From assembly GCF_009664835.1 (NCBI RefSeq), contig NZ_CP045929.1, forward strand, positions 3,782,001 to 3,846,000: a DNA stretch of 64,000 nucleotides. Direction: 5' to 3'. The notes below the pieces were generated by a model. The model had not been told where the DNA came from and made no database searches. It saw nothing but the letters and a program-made list of their open reading frames with translations. Source of the DNA: Allosaccharopolyspora coralli. Its GTDB lineage: Bacteria; Actinomycetota; Actinomycetes; Mycobacteriales; Pseudonocardiaceae. Below, one piece after another: positions 1 to 8,048 of the stretch. How positions within the stretch are numbered: the stretch's first letter is position 1; each line of letters begins with the position of its first letter. The translations under genes and the position numbers were made by a program.

Positions 1-477
1 GGAGATGATCACGGCGTCGAATACCCCGGACAGTCCCACGCTGGCCATCTTCTTGCGCTGGTACCCGCCGGGCGCGTTCGTGACGGCGGCGAGGCGATAG
101 CCGCTGGCGTGGAGCCATTCGAGGCAGGGCGCGACGTCGTGGAACAGCCGCCAGGCTCGTTGCATGGCGCACATCCGATGATGCTCGCGCCGGGCGACCT
201 CGGCGTCGGTGAGGAGTTCACCGAACTCGGCGAAGAAGGCGCGAGTGCGTTCGTGCAGCATCGTGTCGAAGTCGACGTCGCCGGCGAGATAGCGCGCGTA
301 GTGCTCGTCGGTGGTGCGACGCCACACCGGCCAGGCGGCATCGTGGCCGACGAGCGCGGCGAGTCCGCTGCGCGAGGAAGCCGCGTTGTCGAGCAGCGTG
401 TCGTCGATGTCGAGACACACGGCTGTGACGGGTCCGGGTGGGCGCGTGGCGATGTCGGAGTCCGGGGCGGATATCAC
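1..477 (-). CDS. HAD-family hydrolase, 3' part missing at window edge
   Basis: Haloacid dehalogenase superfamily phosphatase of unknown substrate. The N-terminal motif DIDDTLLD carries the nucleophile and acid/base aspartates (about residues 22-29), and a later AVTN segment fits motif II (Ser/Thr). An alpha-helical cap region lies between them. The reading frame stays open to base 1, so motifs III and IV lie outside the window. The GTG at 477 directly follows an in-frame TGA and is the first possible start; a later GTG just before the DIDD motif cannot be excluded. It lies downstream of gltX on the same strand, separated by a family-A inverted repeat. Confidence 0.85.
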   Translation of the reverse strand, partial: MISAPDSDIATRPPGPVTAVCLDIDDTLLDNAASSRSGLAALVGHDAAWPVWRRTTDEHYARYLAGDVDFDTMLHERTRAFFAEFGELLTDAEVARREHHRMCAMQRAWRLFHDVAPCLEWLHASGYRLAAVTNAPGGYQRKKMASVGLSGVFDAVIIS

Positions 478-570
478 TCAGCGAGACTAGGTGTTCACGT
501 GTCGTGCCGACTCGTCCAACGCGGTGAATCCGCCCCGCTCTGACACGGTTTAGAGACACCCTCCCACCCC

Positions 571-626
571 TGGCGCGAACGGCACCTTCACCCCACCAGA
601 CGAGGCGAAAGTGCCGTTCGCCCCAT
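571..626. repeat. Family-A inverted repeat
   Basis: Two opposed copies of the module GGCGAAAGTGCCGTTCGCC flank a short spacer (arms about 572-590 and 603-625). This is one of eight loci of the same family in the window. It lies between gltX and the HAD gene. Confidence 0.85.
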
Positions 627-647
627 CCGGGCGAGGGCCTCGGCCCC

Positions 648-2150
648 CTACGACGCAGCCTTCGCGGAGCGAAGACGGTGCAGGGTGGCCTCCCGGCCGA
701 GCAGCTCCATCGACTCGTAGAGCGGCGGCGAGACCGTCCGGCCTGTGACGGCGACGCGCACCGGCGCGAACGCCTTGCGCGGCTTGATCCCGAGCCCCTC
801 GACGACGGAGTCCTTGAGGGCACCTTCGATGGCGGCCGAGCTCCATTCGGACAACCCCTCGAGCGCCTCGATCGCCGCGTCGAGGACCGGCTGCGCGTCG
901 TCACCGAGTGCCTTCTCGGCGGAGGCCGCCTCGGGTTCGAAGTCGCTGCCCGCGAACAGGAATCGCATCATGCCGACCGCGTCCGAGAGCACGATGAGTC
1001 GTTCCTGGACCAGCGGGGCGGCGGCTTTGACGATGTCGAGCTGCGCGTCGCTGGGGCTCTCGGGCAGGACGCCGCTGGCGACGAGGTAGGGCAGCACGCG
1101 GGCGACGAAGTCGTCGGGCGCGAGGGCGCGCAGGTGCGCGGAGTTGATCGCGTCGGCCTTCTTCTGGTCGAACCGCGCGGGATTGCCGCTGACGCGGCCG
1201 ATGTCGAAGGCGTCGACCATCTCGTCGACGGTGAACACGTCGCGGTCGTCGGCGATCGACCACCCGAGCAATGCGAGGTAGTTGAGCAGTCCCTCGGGCA
1301 GAAACCCGCGCTCACGGTGGTGAAACAGGTCGGCCTGCGGATCGCGCTTGGAGAGCTTCTTGTTGCCCTCGCCCATGACGAACGGAAGATGACCGAACGC
1401 GGGGGTGAAGTCGGTGACGCCGATGCGCTGCAGCGCTTCGTAGAGCGCGATCTGTCGCGGTGTCGAGGAGAGCAGGTCTTCGCCTCGCAGCACGTGGGTG
1501 ATTCCCATGAGCGCGTCGTCGGCGGGGTTGGTGAGGGTGTAGAGCGCGTCGCCGTTACCGCGCACCAAGACGGGGTCGGGAACGCTACCCCCCGGGAAGG
1601 TGATCTCGCCGCGCACCAGGTCCGTGAAGGTGATGTCGCGTGCCGGCATCGTCAGCCGCAGGACGGCGTTGCGGCCTTCCGCGCGGAAAGCCGCCTTCTG
1701 CTCGTCGGTGAGATCGCGGTCGGCGTTGTCGTAGCCGAGTTTGGGGTCGCGGCCTGCCGCCCGGTGGCGGGCTTCGACCTCGTCCGCGGTGGAGAACGAT
1801 TCGTACAGTTCCCCCGCGTCGAGGAGCCGCTGCGCGAGGTCGCGGTAGATCTCGCGGCGCTCGCTCTGCCGGTAGGGACCGTGATCGCCGCCGACCTCCG
1901 GGCCTTCGTCCCAGTCGATGCCGAGCCACCGCAACGCGTCGAGCAGAGCCTGGTAGGACTCCTCGGTGTCGCGGGAGGCGTCGGTGTCCTCGATGCGGAA
2001 CACGAGCGTGCCGCGATGGTGGCGCGCGAAGGCCCAGTTGAACAGGGCGGTGCGGATCAGCCCGACGTGGGGCGTACCGGTCGGCGAGGGGCAGAACCGG
2101 ACGCGGACGGGGGCTGGCGGGCTCTGGGGGGTGCTCTCTGGCGTGCTCAT
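648..2150 (-). CDS. gltX: Glutamyl-tRNA synthetase
   Basis: Class I aminoacyl-tRNA synthetase that charges tRNA-Glu. In bacteria with GatCAB it normally also misacylates tRNA-Gln, and gatCAB is present in this window. The HIGH-type motif HVGL follows FCPSPTGTP near residue 27, and the KMSKS-type loop reads KLSKR. The length of 500 aa is typical for the discriminating/non-discriminating bacterial enzyme. The ATG at 2150 follows GAAAG, and a TAAGCT box lies 9 nt upstream, so the mRNA may have a very short leader. It is divergent from the flavin monooxygenase. Confidence 0.97.
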   Translation of the reverse strand: MSTPESTPQSPPAPVRVRFCPSPTGTPHVGLIRTALFNWAFARHHRGTLVFRIEDTDASRDTEESYQALLDALRWLGIDWDEGPEVGGDHGPYRQSERREIYRDLAQRLLDAGELYESFSTADEVEARHRAAGRDPKLGYDNADRDLTDEQKAAFRAEGRNAVLRLTMPARDITFTDLVRGEITFPGGSVPDPVLVRGNGDALYTLTNPADDALMGITHVLRGEDLLSSTPRQIALYEALQRIGVTDFTPAFGHLPFVMGEGNKKLSKRDPQADLFHHRERGFLPEGLLNYLALLGWSIADDRDVFTVDEMVDAFDIGRVSGNPARFDQKKADAINSAHLRALAPDDFVARVLPYLVASGVLPESPSDAQLDIVKAAAPLVQERLIVLSDAVGMMRFLFAGSDFEPEAASAEKALGDDAQPVLDAAIEALEGLSEWSSAAIEGALKDSVVEGLGIKPRKAFAPVRVAVTGRTVSPPLYESMELLGREATLHRLRSAKAAS

Positions 2151-2313
2151 GGCGCTTTCAGCTTAGAGGGCGCGCGGATGGATCTGCGGTGGTGGTTCTG
2201 TGGGCGGTCTGTGGAGGCGGCGGGCACACCCTCGGCGCGGTGTACTCGCTTCGCGCACCCTCGTATCCAGTGCGACGACGGTGTTGACGGTGGCGTCCGA
2301 CCGGGAGCACCAT

Positions 2314-2343
2314 CGAGTTATTCAACGCTCGTTGAATAACTCG
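2314..2343. promoter_or_regulatory. 30-bp palindrome, probable repressor operator
   Basis: Perfect 14-bp arms (CGAGTTATTCAACG and its complement) flank a 2-bp centre. The site is AT-rich in very GC-rich DNA and ends 27 bp before the ATG of the flavin monooxygenase, in the gap divergent from gltX. Size and symmetry fit a TetR-family operator. No regulator gene is next to it, so the binding protein is unknown. Confidence 0.75.
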
Positions 2344-2370
2344 GGGACGCCACTCTGACGGGGAGCAGCG

Positions 2371-3603
2371 ATGGAACGCACGACCTGTTGCATCATCGGC
2401 GGCGGACCGGCGGGCATGGTCCTGGGACTGCTGCTGGCCCGCAGCGGTGTCGAGGTCACCGTGCTGGAGAAGCACGGCGACTTCCTCCGCGACTTCCGAG
2501 GCGACACCGTTCACCCGACCACGTTGCGGCTGCTCGACGAACTCGGCCTGACGGAACGGTTCGCCGAACTCCCGCAACGCCGCATCGACCAGGCCCGGCT
2601 CCCGCTCGGCGCGGACGGGACGTTCGTGACCCTCGCCGACTTCAGCACCCTGCGCAGCGAGTTCAACTACATCGCGATGGTGCCGCAGTGGGACTTCCTC
2701 GACCTGCTCGCCGACTCGGGTAAGCAGGAGCCGACGTTCACGCTGCGGATGAACACCGAAGCCACGTCCCTGATCCGCGAACGCGGGCGGGTACGCGGCG
2801 TCCGGTACCGCCAATCCGACGGAACCACCGGCGAACTCCGCGCGACGATCACCGTCGCGTGCGACGGCCGCGGATCGGCGGTGCGCGACATCCCCGAGCT
2901 CGACCTGCAGGATTTCCCCACGCCGATGGACGTGCAGTGGTTCAAGATTCCGCGCAAGCCGGACGATCCCGAAGGCGCTGTGGGCAAGATCAGCGCCGGG
3001 CGCTTCTCGATCCTCATCGACCGCGGTGACTACTTCCAGTGTGCGTCGATCATCGGCAAGGGAACCGACGCGCGCGAGCGCTCACGCCCCATCGAGAAGT
3101 TCAACGACCAGCTGCGCGACTTCGTCCCCTGGCTGTCCGGCCGTCGCGAGCTGGTCCGGGACTGGGACGAGGTGAAGCTGCTGCACGTGAGTCTCGACCG
3201 GCTCCGCAAATGGCACGTCCCCGGCCTGCTGTGCCTCGGCGACGCGGCGCACGCCATGTCACCGGTCGGCGGTGTCGGAATCAACCTCGCCGTCCAGGAC
3301 GCCGTCGCCGCCGCCCGGCATCTCGCCGATCCCCTGCGAGAGAACCGCCTGCGCCGCCACCACGTCGCCGCGGTGCAACGGCGGCGTTGGCCCACCACTG
3401 TCCTCATTCAGGGCCTGCAGCGGACCATTCACCGCAACGTCGTCCGGCGTGCGCTCGACGGGACGATCGACTTCGGTGAGGCGGCCAAGATCCCGCTGCC
3501 GCTGCGGCTCGCGACCGCGCTTCCGCTGTTCAAACGCGTTCCCGCGTACCTTCTCGCGCACGGCGCCCTGCGCGAGAAGCCACCCCGATCCGCGCTGCGG
3601 TAG
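2371..3603 (+). CDS. FAD-dependent monooxygenase, PHBH type
   Basis: Group A flavoprotein monooxygenase or related oxidoreductase. The Rossmann motif GGGPAG lies at residues 10-15, the DG motif (CDGRG) near 163-166, and the second FAD motif GDAAHAMSP near 290-298, so all three family signatures are in place. The length of 410 aa is normal. The substrate cannot be read from the sequence; relatives hydroxylate aromatic compounds or polyketides. The ATG follows GGGGAGC. The gene stands alone behind a strong palindrome at 2314-2343, which suggests repressor control and a role in detoxification or catabolism. It converges with the FAH-family gene, leaving a 21-bp gap. Confidence 0.88.
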   Translation: MERTTCCIIGGGPAGMVLGLLLARSGVEVTVLEKHGDFLRDFRGDTVHPTTLRLLDELGLTERFAELPQRRIDQARLPLGADGTFVTLADFSTLRSEFNYIAMVPQWDFLDLLADSGKQEPTFTLRMNTEATSLIRERGRVRGVRYRQSDGTTGELRATITVACDGRGSAVRDIPELDLQDFPTPMDVQWFKIPRKPDDPEGAVGKISAGRFSILIDRGDYFQCASIIGKGTDARERSRPIEKFNDQLRDFVPWLSGRRELVRDWDEVKLLHVSLDRLRKWHVPGLLCLGDAAHAMSPVGGVGINLAVQDAVAAARHLADPLRENRLRRHHVAAVQRRRWPTTVLIQGLQRTIHRNVVRRALDGTIDFGEAAKIPLPLRLATALPLFKRVPAYLLAHGALREKPPRSALR

Positions 3604-3624
3604 CTGCGCGGATCGAGGCTGTGT

Positions 3625-4407
3625 TCAGCCCTGCTGGATCGGGTTGGTGAGCGTGCCGAGCCCGTCGATCGACACCGAGACCTTCTGCCCCGGCTGCATC
3701 GGGCCGACGCCTGCGGGAGTGCCCGTGAGGACCACGTCCCCGGGCAACAGGGTCATGATCCGCGAGACCCACGACACCAGCGCACCGACGTCGTGGATGA
3801 GCAGGGACGTGCGGGAGTCCTGTTTGACCTCGCCGTCGAGTTCGGTGCGGATCGAGAGGTCGGCCGGGTCGAGTTCGGTGTCGATCCACGGCCCGAGCGG
3901 GCAGAACGTGTCGTAGCCCTTGGCACGAGTCCACTGCCCATCGGCCTTCTGCTGATCACGAGCGGTGACGTCGTTGGCGACCGTGTAGCCGAGCAGGACC
4001 TCGGTGCCACGTGCCTCGGGCACGTCCTTGCACGGCTGGCCGATCACGGCGGCGAGCTCGCCCTCGAAGTCGACGCGTTCCGAGTTGGCGGGCAGTTTGA
4101 CCGGATTGCTGGGGCCGGTGACCGAGGTCGACGGCTTCATGAAGATCAGCGGCGTCTCCGGCGCCGCGGACCCCATCTCCTCGGCGTGCTCGGCATAGTT
4201 CTTGCCGACACAGAGGACCTTGCTCGGCAGGATCGGCGCGAGCAGCCGCACGTCGGCCATCGGCCACTTGCGCCCGGTGTAGGTCGGCTCGCCGAACGGA
4301 TGCTGGTCGATCTCGATGGCGAGGACCTTGTCGCGCGGCGCGGACGGGTCCGGTTCGAGCGCGACGAAGGACACCCCGTCCGCGTGGGCAACACGAGCCA
4401 ATCGCAC
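3625..4407 (-). CDS. Fumarylacetoacetate hydrolase family protein
   Basis: FAH-family enzyme of about 260 aa, homologous by position to mycobacterial Rv2993c. The family includes acylpyruvases, oxaloacetate decarboxylases and 2-hydroxyhepta-2,4-diene-1,7-dioate isomerases. The N-terminal extension is followed by the catalytic fold with VGKNYAEHAEEMG, the metal-binding DFEGELA segment, NDVTARD and the C-terminal TGTPAGVG motif. The GTG at 4407 is chosen because GGAGG precedes it by 5 nt; the frame is open further upstream but without family similarity. Substrate unassigned. Confidence 0.9.
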   Translation of the reverse strand: MRLARVAHADGVSFVALEPDPSAPRDKVLAIEIDQHPFGEPTYTGRKWPMADVRLLAPILPSKVLCVGKNYAEHAEEMGSAAPETPLIFMKPSTSVTGPSNPVKLPANSERVDFEGELAAVIGQPCKDVPEARGTEVLLGYTVANDVTARDQQKADGQWTRAKGYDTFCPLGPWIDTELDPADLSIRTELDGEVKQDSRTSLLIHDVGALVSWVSRIMTLLPGDVVLTGTPAGVGPMQPGQKVSVSIDGLGTLTNPIQQG

Positions 4408-4487
4408 AACAACCTCCGAAACGACGACGAACCGCTCCAGCGTATCCCGCCCCCGAGCGACGCACCCGAGGCGCCAGGAGCGCGATT

Positions 4488-6137
4488 CTACGAAGCGGCA
4501 ACCACGACGCTTTCCCGCCTCCGCATCGCTTTGAAGGCGAGGGCGTCGCGAAGTGCGAGCCAGCTCGCCTCCACGATGGACCCGTGGACACCGACGGTGG
4601 TCCACTCCTGTTCGTCGTCCCTGGAGTCGACGAGAACCCGGGTGACCGCGTCGGTGCCGGAGGCGTCGGTGAGGATGCGGACCTTGTAGTCGGCGAGTTC
4701 GACCTCGTCCAGCCACGGCAGGTGCGGCACGAGTGCTTGGCGCAGCGCGGCGTCGAGTGCGTTGACCGGGCCGTTGCCCTCGGCGGTCGCGATGACGCGA
4801 TGGCCGTTGACGTGCACCTTCACGGTGGCTTCAGAAACGACCTCGCCGTCAGGACGGCGGTCGAGGACGACCCGATGGGACTCCAGCTCGAAGGGCGCAC
4901 CGGCCACATCGGACGGTTCTCCCTTCGCGGCCGCCATTTCTCTGCGCAGCAGGAGTTCGAGGGAGCCGTCGGCCGCTTCGAAGGACCAGCCGCGGGATTC
5001 GAGCTCCTTGACCCGCCGGACGGCACCGGTGACGGCCTCCGGGCTGTCGCTGAGGTCGAGGCCGAGTTCAGCGCCCTTGAGTTCGAGGCTGGCGCGACCG
5101 GCCATTTCGGTGACCAGCACGCGCATGCTGTTGCCGACACGAGCCGGGTCGATGTGGTTGTAGAGCTCGGGGTCGACCTTGATCGCGCTGGCGTGCAGTC
5201 CGGCCTTGTGCGCGAACGTGGAGGCCCCGACGTAGGCCTGGTGGGTGTCCGGGGCGAGGTTGGCGATCTCGGCGAGGGCGTGCGAGACGTGCGTGAGTTC
5301 GGTGAGTTTGCCCTCGGGCAGCACGGGCATGTCGAGTCGGGTGGCGAGATTGCCGACGACGGCGAACAAGTCGGCGTTGCCAGCACGTTCTCCGTAGCCG
5401 TTGGCCGTGCACTGCACGTGGGTGGCGCCTGCTTGCGCGGCGGCGACGGTGTTCGCGACGGCGCAGGAAGTGTCGTCCTGGCAGTGGATTCCGACGCGGT
5501 AGCCGGTGCGCGCGACGACTTCGGTGACGGTTTCGGCCAATTGCGTGGGCAATTGCCCGCCGTTGGTGTCACAGAGGACCGAGACGTCGGCTCCCGCGTC
5601 CATTGCGGACTCGAGAACACGCAGCGAGGTGTCGGGATCGTATGCGAATCCGTCGAAGAAGTGCTCGGCGTCGAGGAAGACACGACGTCCTTCACCCACC
5701 AGGAAGCGCACGGTGTCCGCGATCATCGCGCAGTTCTCGGCGACGTCGGTGCGGAGCGCGCGTTCGATGTGGCGGCGGTCCGACTTCGCCACGAGGGTGA
5801 CGACGGGCGCTCGGGAGTCGAGCAGGGCCCGCACTTGTTCGTCGTCGGCGGCGGTGCCGCCTGCGCGGCGGGTGGAGCCGAACGCGACGAGCGCCGCGTG
5901 CCGCAGCTCGAGTTCTCCGGCGGCGGCACGGTGGAAGAACTCGGTGTCCTTGGGCAGAGCGCCGGGCCAGCCACCCTCGATGAATCCGACGCCGAGGGAA
6001 TCCAGCAGCCGCGCGACGGCGAGCTTGTCCGTCACGGAGTAACTGATGCCTTCACGCTGGGCACCGTCGCGCAGCGTCGTGTCGTAAACGTGGAAGGCGT
6101 CGCCGAGAGGTGTTCCTGCCGGGCTGGTGCGGCTCAC
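4488..6137 (-). CDS. cimA: (R)-citramalate synthase
   Basis: Condenses pyruvate and acetyl-CoA to citramalate, the first step of the threonine-independent route to 2-oxobutyrate and isoleucine. A DRE-TIM barrel with YDTTLRDGAQREG near residues 18-30, the HCQDD segment and the linker AHKAGLHASA identify the isopropylmalate/citramalate synthase family. The C-terminal 130 residues form a LeuA-type allosteric domain. The length of 549 aa and the overall pattern match the long CimA group rather than LeuA. An isoleucine-rich leader peptide and terminator precede the gene (6216-6317), which supports the isoleucine assignment. Confidence 0.93.
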   Translation of the reverse strand: MSRTSPAGTPLGDAFHVYDTTLRDGAQREGISYSVTDKLAVARLLDSLGVGFIEGGWPGALPKDTEFFHRAAAGELELRHAALVAFGSTRRAGGTAADDEQVRALLDSRAPVVTLVAKSDRRHIERALRTDVAENCAMIADTVRFLVGEGRRVFLDAEHFFDGFAYDPDTSLRVLESAMDAGADVSVLCDTNGGQLPTQLAETVTEVVARTGYRVGIHCQDDTSCAVANTVAAAQAGATHVQCTANGYGERAGNADLFAVVGNLATRLDMPVLPEGKLTELTHVSHALAEIANLAPDTHQAYVGASTFAHKAGLHASAIKVDPELYNHIDPARVGNSMRVLVTEMAGRASLELKGAELGLDLSDSPEAVTGAVRRVKELESRGWSFEAADGSLELLLRREMAAAKGEPSDVAGAPFELESHRVVLDRRPDGEVVSEATVKVHVNGHRVIATAEGNGPVNALDAALRQALVPHLPWLDEVELADYKVRILTDASGTDAVTRVLVDSRDDEQEWTTVGVHGSIVEASWLALRDALAFKAMRRRESVVVAAS

Positions 6138-6215
6138 TGGAGTCTCCCTGTCGTCGTCGTTCGTAGCGCTGTCGTGCGTCGGTCGTGGCGGGTCGGCGGT
6201 GACCGGTGGCCGAAC

Positions 6216-6248
6216 ACAAAAAAGACCCCTCGCGGATGCGAGAGGTCT
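6216..6248 (-). terminator. Attenuator terminator upstream of cimA
   Basis: On the minus strand an 11-bp stem with one G-U pair (AGACCTCTCGC / GCGAGGGGTCT, ATCC loop) is followed by a run of T. It lies between the leader peptide stop at 6273 and the cimA start at 6137. This is a textbook intrinsic terminator, placed to abort cimA transcription when isoleucyl-tRNA is plentiful. Confidence 0.88.
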
Positions 6249-6272
6249 GCGCGCCTGGGTGGGTCGTGCTCG

Positions 6273-6317
6273 TCACCCGGCGCGCTCGTCGATAATGATC
6301 GCGTTGTGCTGGACCAT
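6273..6317 (-). CDS. Isoleucine leader peptide of cimA (14 aa)
   Basis: A short frame reads MVQHNAIIIDERAG and stops with TGA. The ATG is preceded by GGAGG with 8-nt spacing, a better ribosome site than most genes here have. Three consecutive Ile codons (ATC ATT ATC) are followed 25 bases later by the intrinsic terminator. This is the layout of ribosome-mediated attenuation: stalling at the Ile codons would favour an antiterminator. The antiterminator pairing was not resolved by eye. Confidence 0.85.
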   Translation of the reverse strand: MVQHNAIIIDERAG

Positions 6318-6391
6318 GCTCGGATCCTCCCACACACACCACCCAGATCACCACCTGGGCGCGTCTTCCCACAGGATGAGACCAGCAGAGG

Positions 6392-6508
6392 GAGCGAACG
6401 GCACTTTCGCCCCACCACACGAGGCGAAAGTGCCGCTCGCCTACCAAACCCCATTGGGGCGAACGGCACTCTCGCCCCACAAGACGAGGCGAAAGTGCCG
6501 CTCGCCCC
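6392..6508. repeat. Two family-A inverted repeats in tandem
   Basis: Two copies (about 6392-6442 and 6457-6508) of the palindromic pair built from GGCGAAAGTGCCGTTCGCC and its complement. They lie upstream of the cimA leader, between it and the family-F element behind leuB. Confidence 0.85.
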
Positions 6509-6509
6509 A

Positions 6510-6752
6510 ACCGGCACCGCCGCGGGTTCTCACGGGCTTTCTCGCGAGGACAGCCCGTTCACCGCGTCTACCGGCTATGAGCTGTCGACGCCCCGTACGC
6601 AGCACGACCACCGGCGGGTCCTCAGCGCCCTCCTCGCGAGGACAGCGGTTTCGCTGCGTAGGTCGCTACTCGAGAAACCGATCCCGCAGCGAGGAGGGCG
6701 CTGAGGTTCCGCTACCCGACCCACCAAGCAAAACCCTCTGACAGGAGCTCTA
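6510..6752 (-). repeat. Family-F element at the leuB 3' end
   Basis: About 240 bases closely matching 46214-46360 in the opposite orientation. Read on the minus strand it starts at the TAG stop of leuB, contains GGTGGGTCGGGTAGCGG, and then forms a large hairpin with arms containing CTCAGCGCCCTCCTCG and its complement. It may act as a terminator; its origin is unknown. Confidence 0.75.
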
Positions 6753-7790
6753 CGCCTGGGCGACCTCGCGGGAGGAGACCAGTGCGGCCAGCCGGTCCCC
6801 CACAGCCGTCGTGGCCCCGGGGGCGGAGTGGTCCCGGGTGGCGAGGTCGAAGGCGACCGAGGCTTCGATGCGCCGGGAGGCTTCGTGCTCGCCGAGGTGG
6901 TCGAGCAGCAGCGCGACGGACAGCACCGCGGCCGTGGGGTCGGCGGCCCCTTGCCCTGCGATGTCGGGGGCGCTGCCGTGCACCGGTTCGAACATGCTCG
7001 GGTTGCGGCGGGTCGCGTCGATGTTGCCGCTGGCGGCGAGCCCGATGCCTCCGGTGATCGCCCCGGCGAGGTCGGTGACGATGTCGCCGAACAGGTTGTC
7101 GGTGACGATGACGTCGAACCGGCCGGGGTCGGTGACGAGGTGGATCGTCGTGGCGTCGATGTGCTGGTACGCCACGGTGACGTCGGGGTGTTGCAGCGAC
7201 ACTTCCTCGACGATGCGCGACCACAGCGAACCGGCGTGGGTGAGCACGTTCGTCTTGTGCACCAGGGTGAGGTGCTTGCGGGGCCGGCTCTCCGCACGGG
7301 CGAAGGCGTCCTTGACGACTCGTTCGACACCGAAGGCGGTGTTGAGGCTCACCTCGGTGGCGATCTCGTGGGCGGTGTCCTTGCGCAGGATTCCGCCGTT
7401 GCCGACGTAGGGGCCTTCGGTGCCTTCGCGGACGACGACCATGTCGACCTCACCAGGCTCGCTGATCGGGCTGGTGACGCCCGGGTACAGCTGCGCGGGG
7501 CGCAGGTTGACGTGGTGGTCGAGTTCGAACCGCAGACGCAGCAGCAGTCCGCGTTCGAGGATGCCGCTGGGGACCGTGGGGTCACCGACAGCGCCGAGCA
7601 GGATCCCGTCGTGCTGACGGAGTTCACTGAGAACGGATTCGGGCAGCAGTTCGCCGGTGGCGTGCCATCGGGAAGCGCCCAGGTCGTACCGGGTGATCTC
7701 GGCGTCGGGGGAGACTTCGCCGAGCACCTTGAGTGCCTCCGCGACGACCTCCGGGCCGATTCCATCACCTGGGATCACAGCGAGCCGCAT
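6750..7790 (-). CDS. leuB: 3-isopropylmalate dehydrogenase
   Basis: NAD-dependent oxidative decarboxylation of 3-isopropylmalate in leucine synthesis; it can also act on the methylmalate formed downstream of CimA. The isocitrate/isopropylmalate dehydrogenase fold is visible: [14 protein letters not shown] at the N terminus, [10 protein letters not shown] for substrate binding, and the metal-site segment [13 protein letters not shown]. Length is about 346 aa. The ATG at 7790 has GGAGG 7 nt upstream and is preferred to the ATG at 7796, where the spacing would be 1 nt. serA lies upstream on the same strand with its own terminator in between. Confidence 0.95.
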   Translation of the reverse strand: MRLAVIPGDGIGPEVVAEALKVLGEVSPDAEITRYDLGASRWHATGELLPESVLSELRQHDGILLGAVGDPTVPSGILERGLLLRLRFELDHHVNLRPAQLYPGVTSPISEPGEVDMVVVREGTEGPYVGNGGILRKDTAHEIATEVSLNTAFGVERVVKDAFARAESRPRKHLTLVHKTNVLTHAGSLWSRIVEEVSLQHPDVTVAYQHIDATTIHLVTDPGRFDVIVTDNLFGDIVTDLAGAITGGIGLAASGNIDATRRNPSMFEPVHGSAPDIAGQGAADPTAAVLSVALLLDHLGEHEASRRIEASVAFDLATRDHSAPGATTAVGDRLAALVSSREVAQA

Positions 7791-8000
7791 GCACATACCT
7801 CCCGAGCACCTCCCCGAACGGACGGGGGGCGTTGACCAATTGAGCCGAAGGTTACCGGCAACGCTCGGTGAACAGGCACGCCGGACCCACCAACCGGTTG
7901 ATCTTTCCCGCCTGGCGGGACGCCCAAACGGGTGACGGGGTCATCGCCGCGGACGGCTGGGACCGTCGTGCTCAGCTCCGGCACGCTTCCGGTCCACAGA

Positions 8001-8032
8001 GTGAACGGCGCCCCGGCCAGGACGCCGTTCAC
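8001..8032. terminator. Hairpin behind serA
   Basis: Ten-base arms (GTGAACGGCG / CGCCGTTCAC) with a 12-base GC-rich loop, 16 bases beyond the serA stop. There is no T-tract, as is common in actinobacteria. Confidence 0.6.
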
Positions 8033-8048
8033 CCGACGGTGCGAAGAG

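Noticed and set aside
678-2339. Long open frame antisense to gltX
   Set aside because: Low-complexity Arg/Gly/Val composition with no family motifs; it mirrors the GC-rich third positions of gltX.
3625-4716. Longer FAH-family protein starting at 4716
   Set aside because: The extra N-terminal 100 codons overlap cimA and are Arg-rich; the GTG at 4407 has a good ribosome site and matches the family start.
4584-6704. 706-codon open frame on the plus strand over cimA
   Set aside because: Antisense to a clear cimA and running on through the attenuator and repeats; no domain similarity.
7797-8000. Leucine leader peptide before leuB
   Set aside because: No short frame with Leu codons followed by a terminator; only the serA hairpin and a normal ribosome site were seen.
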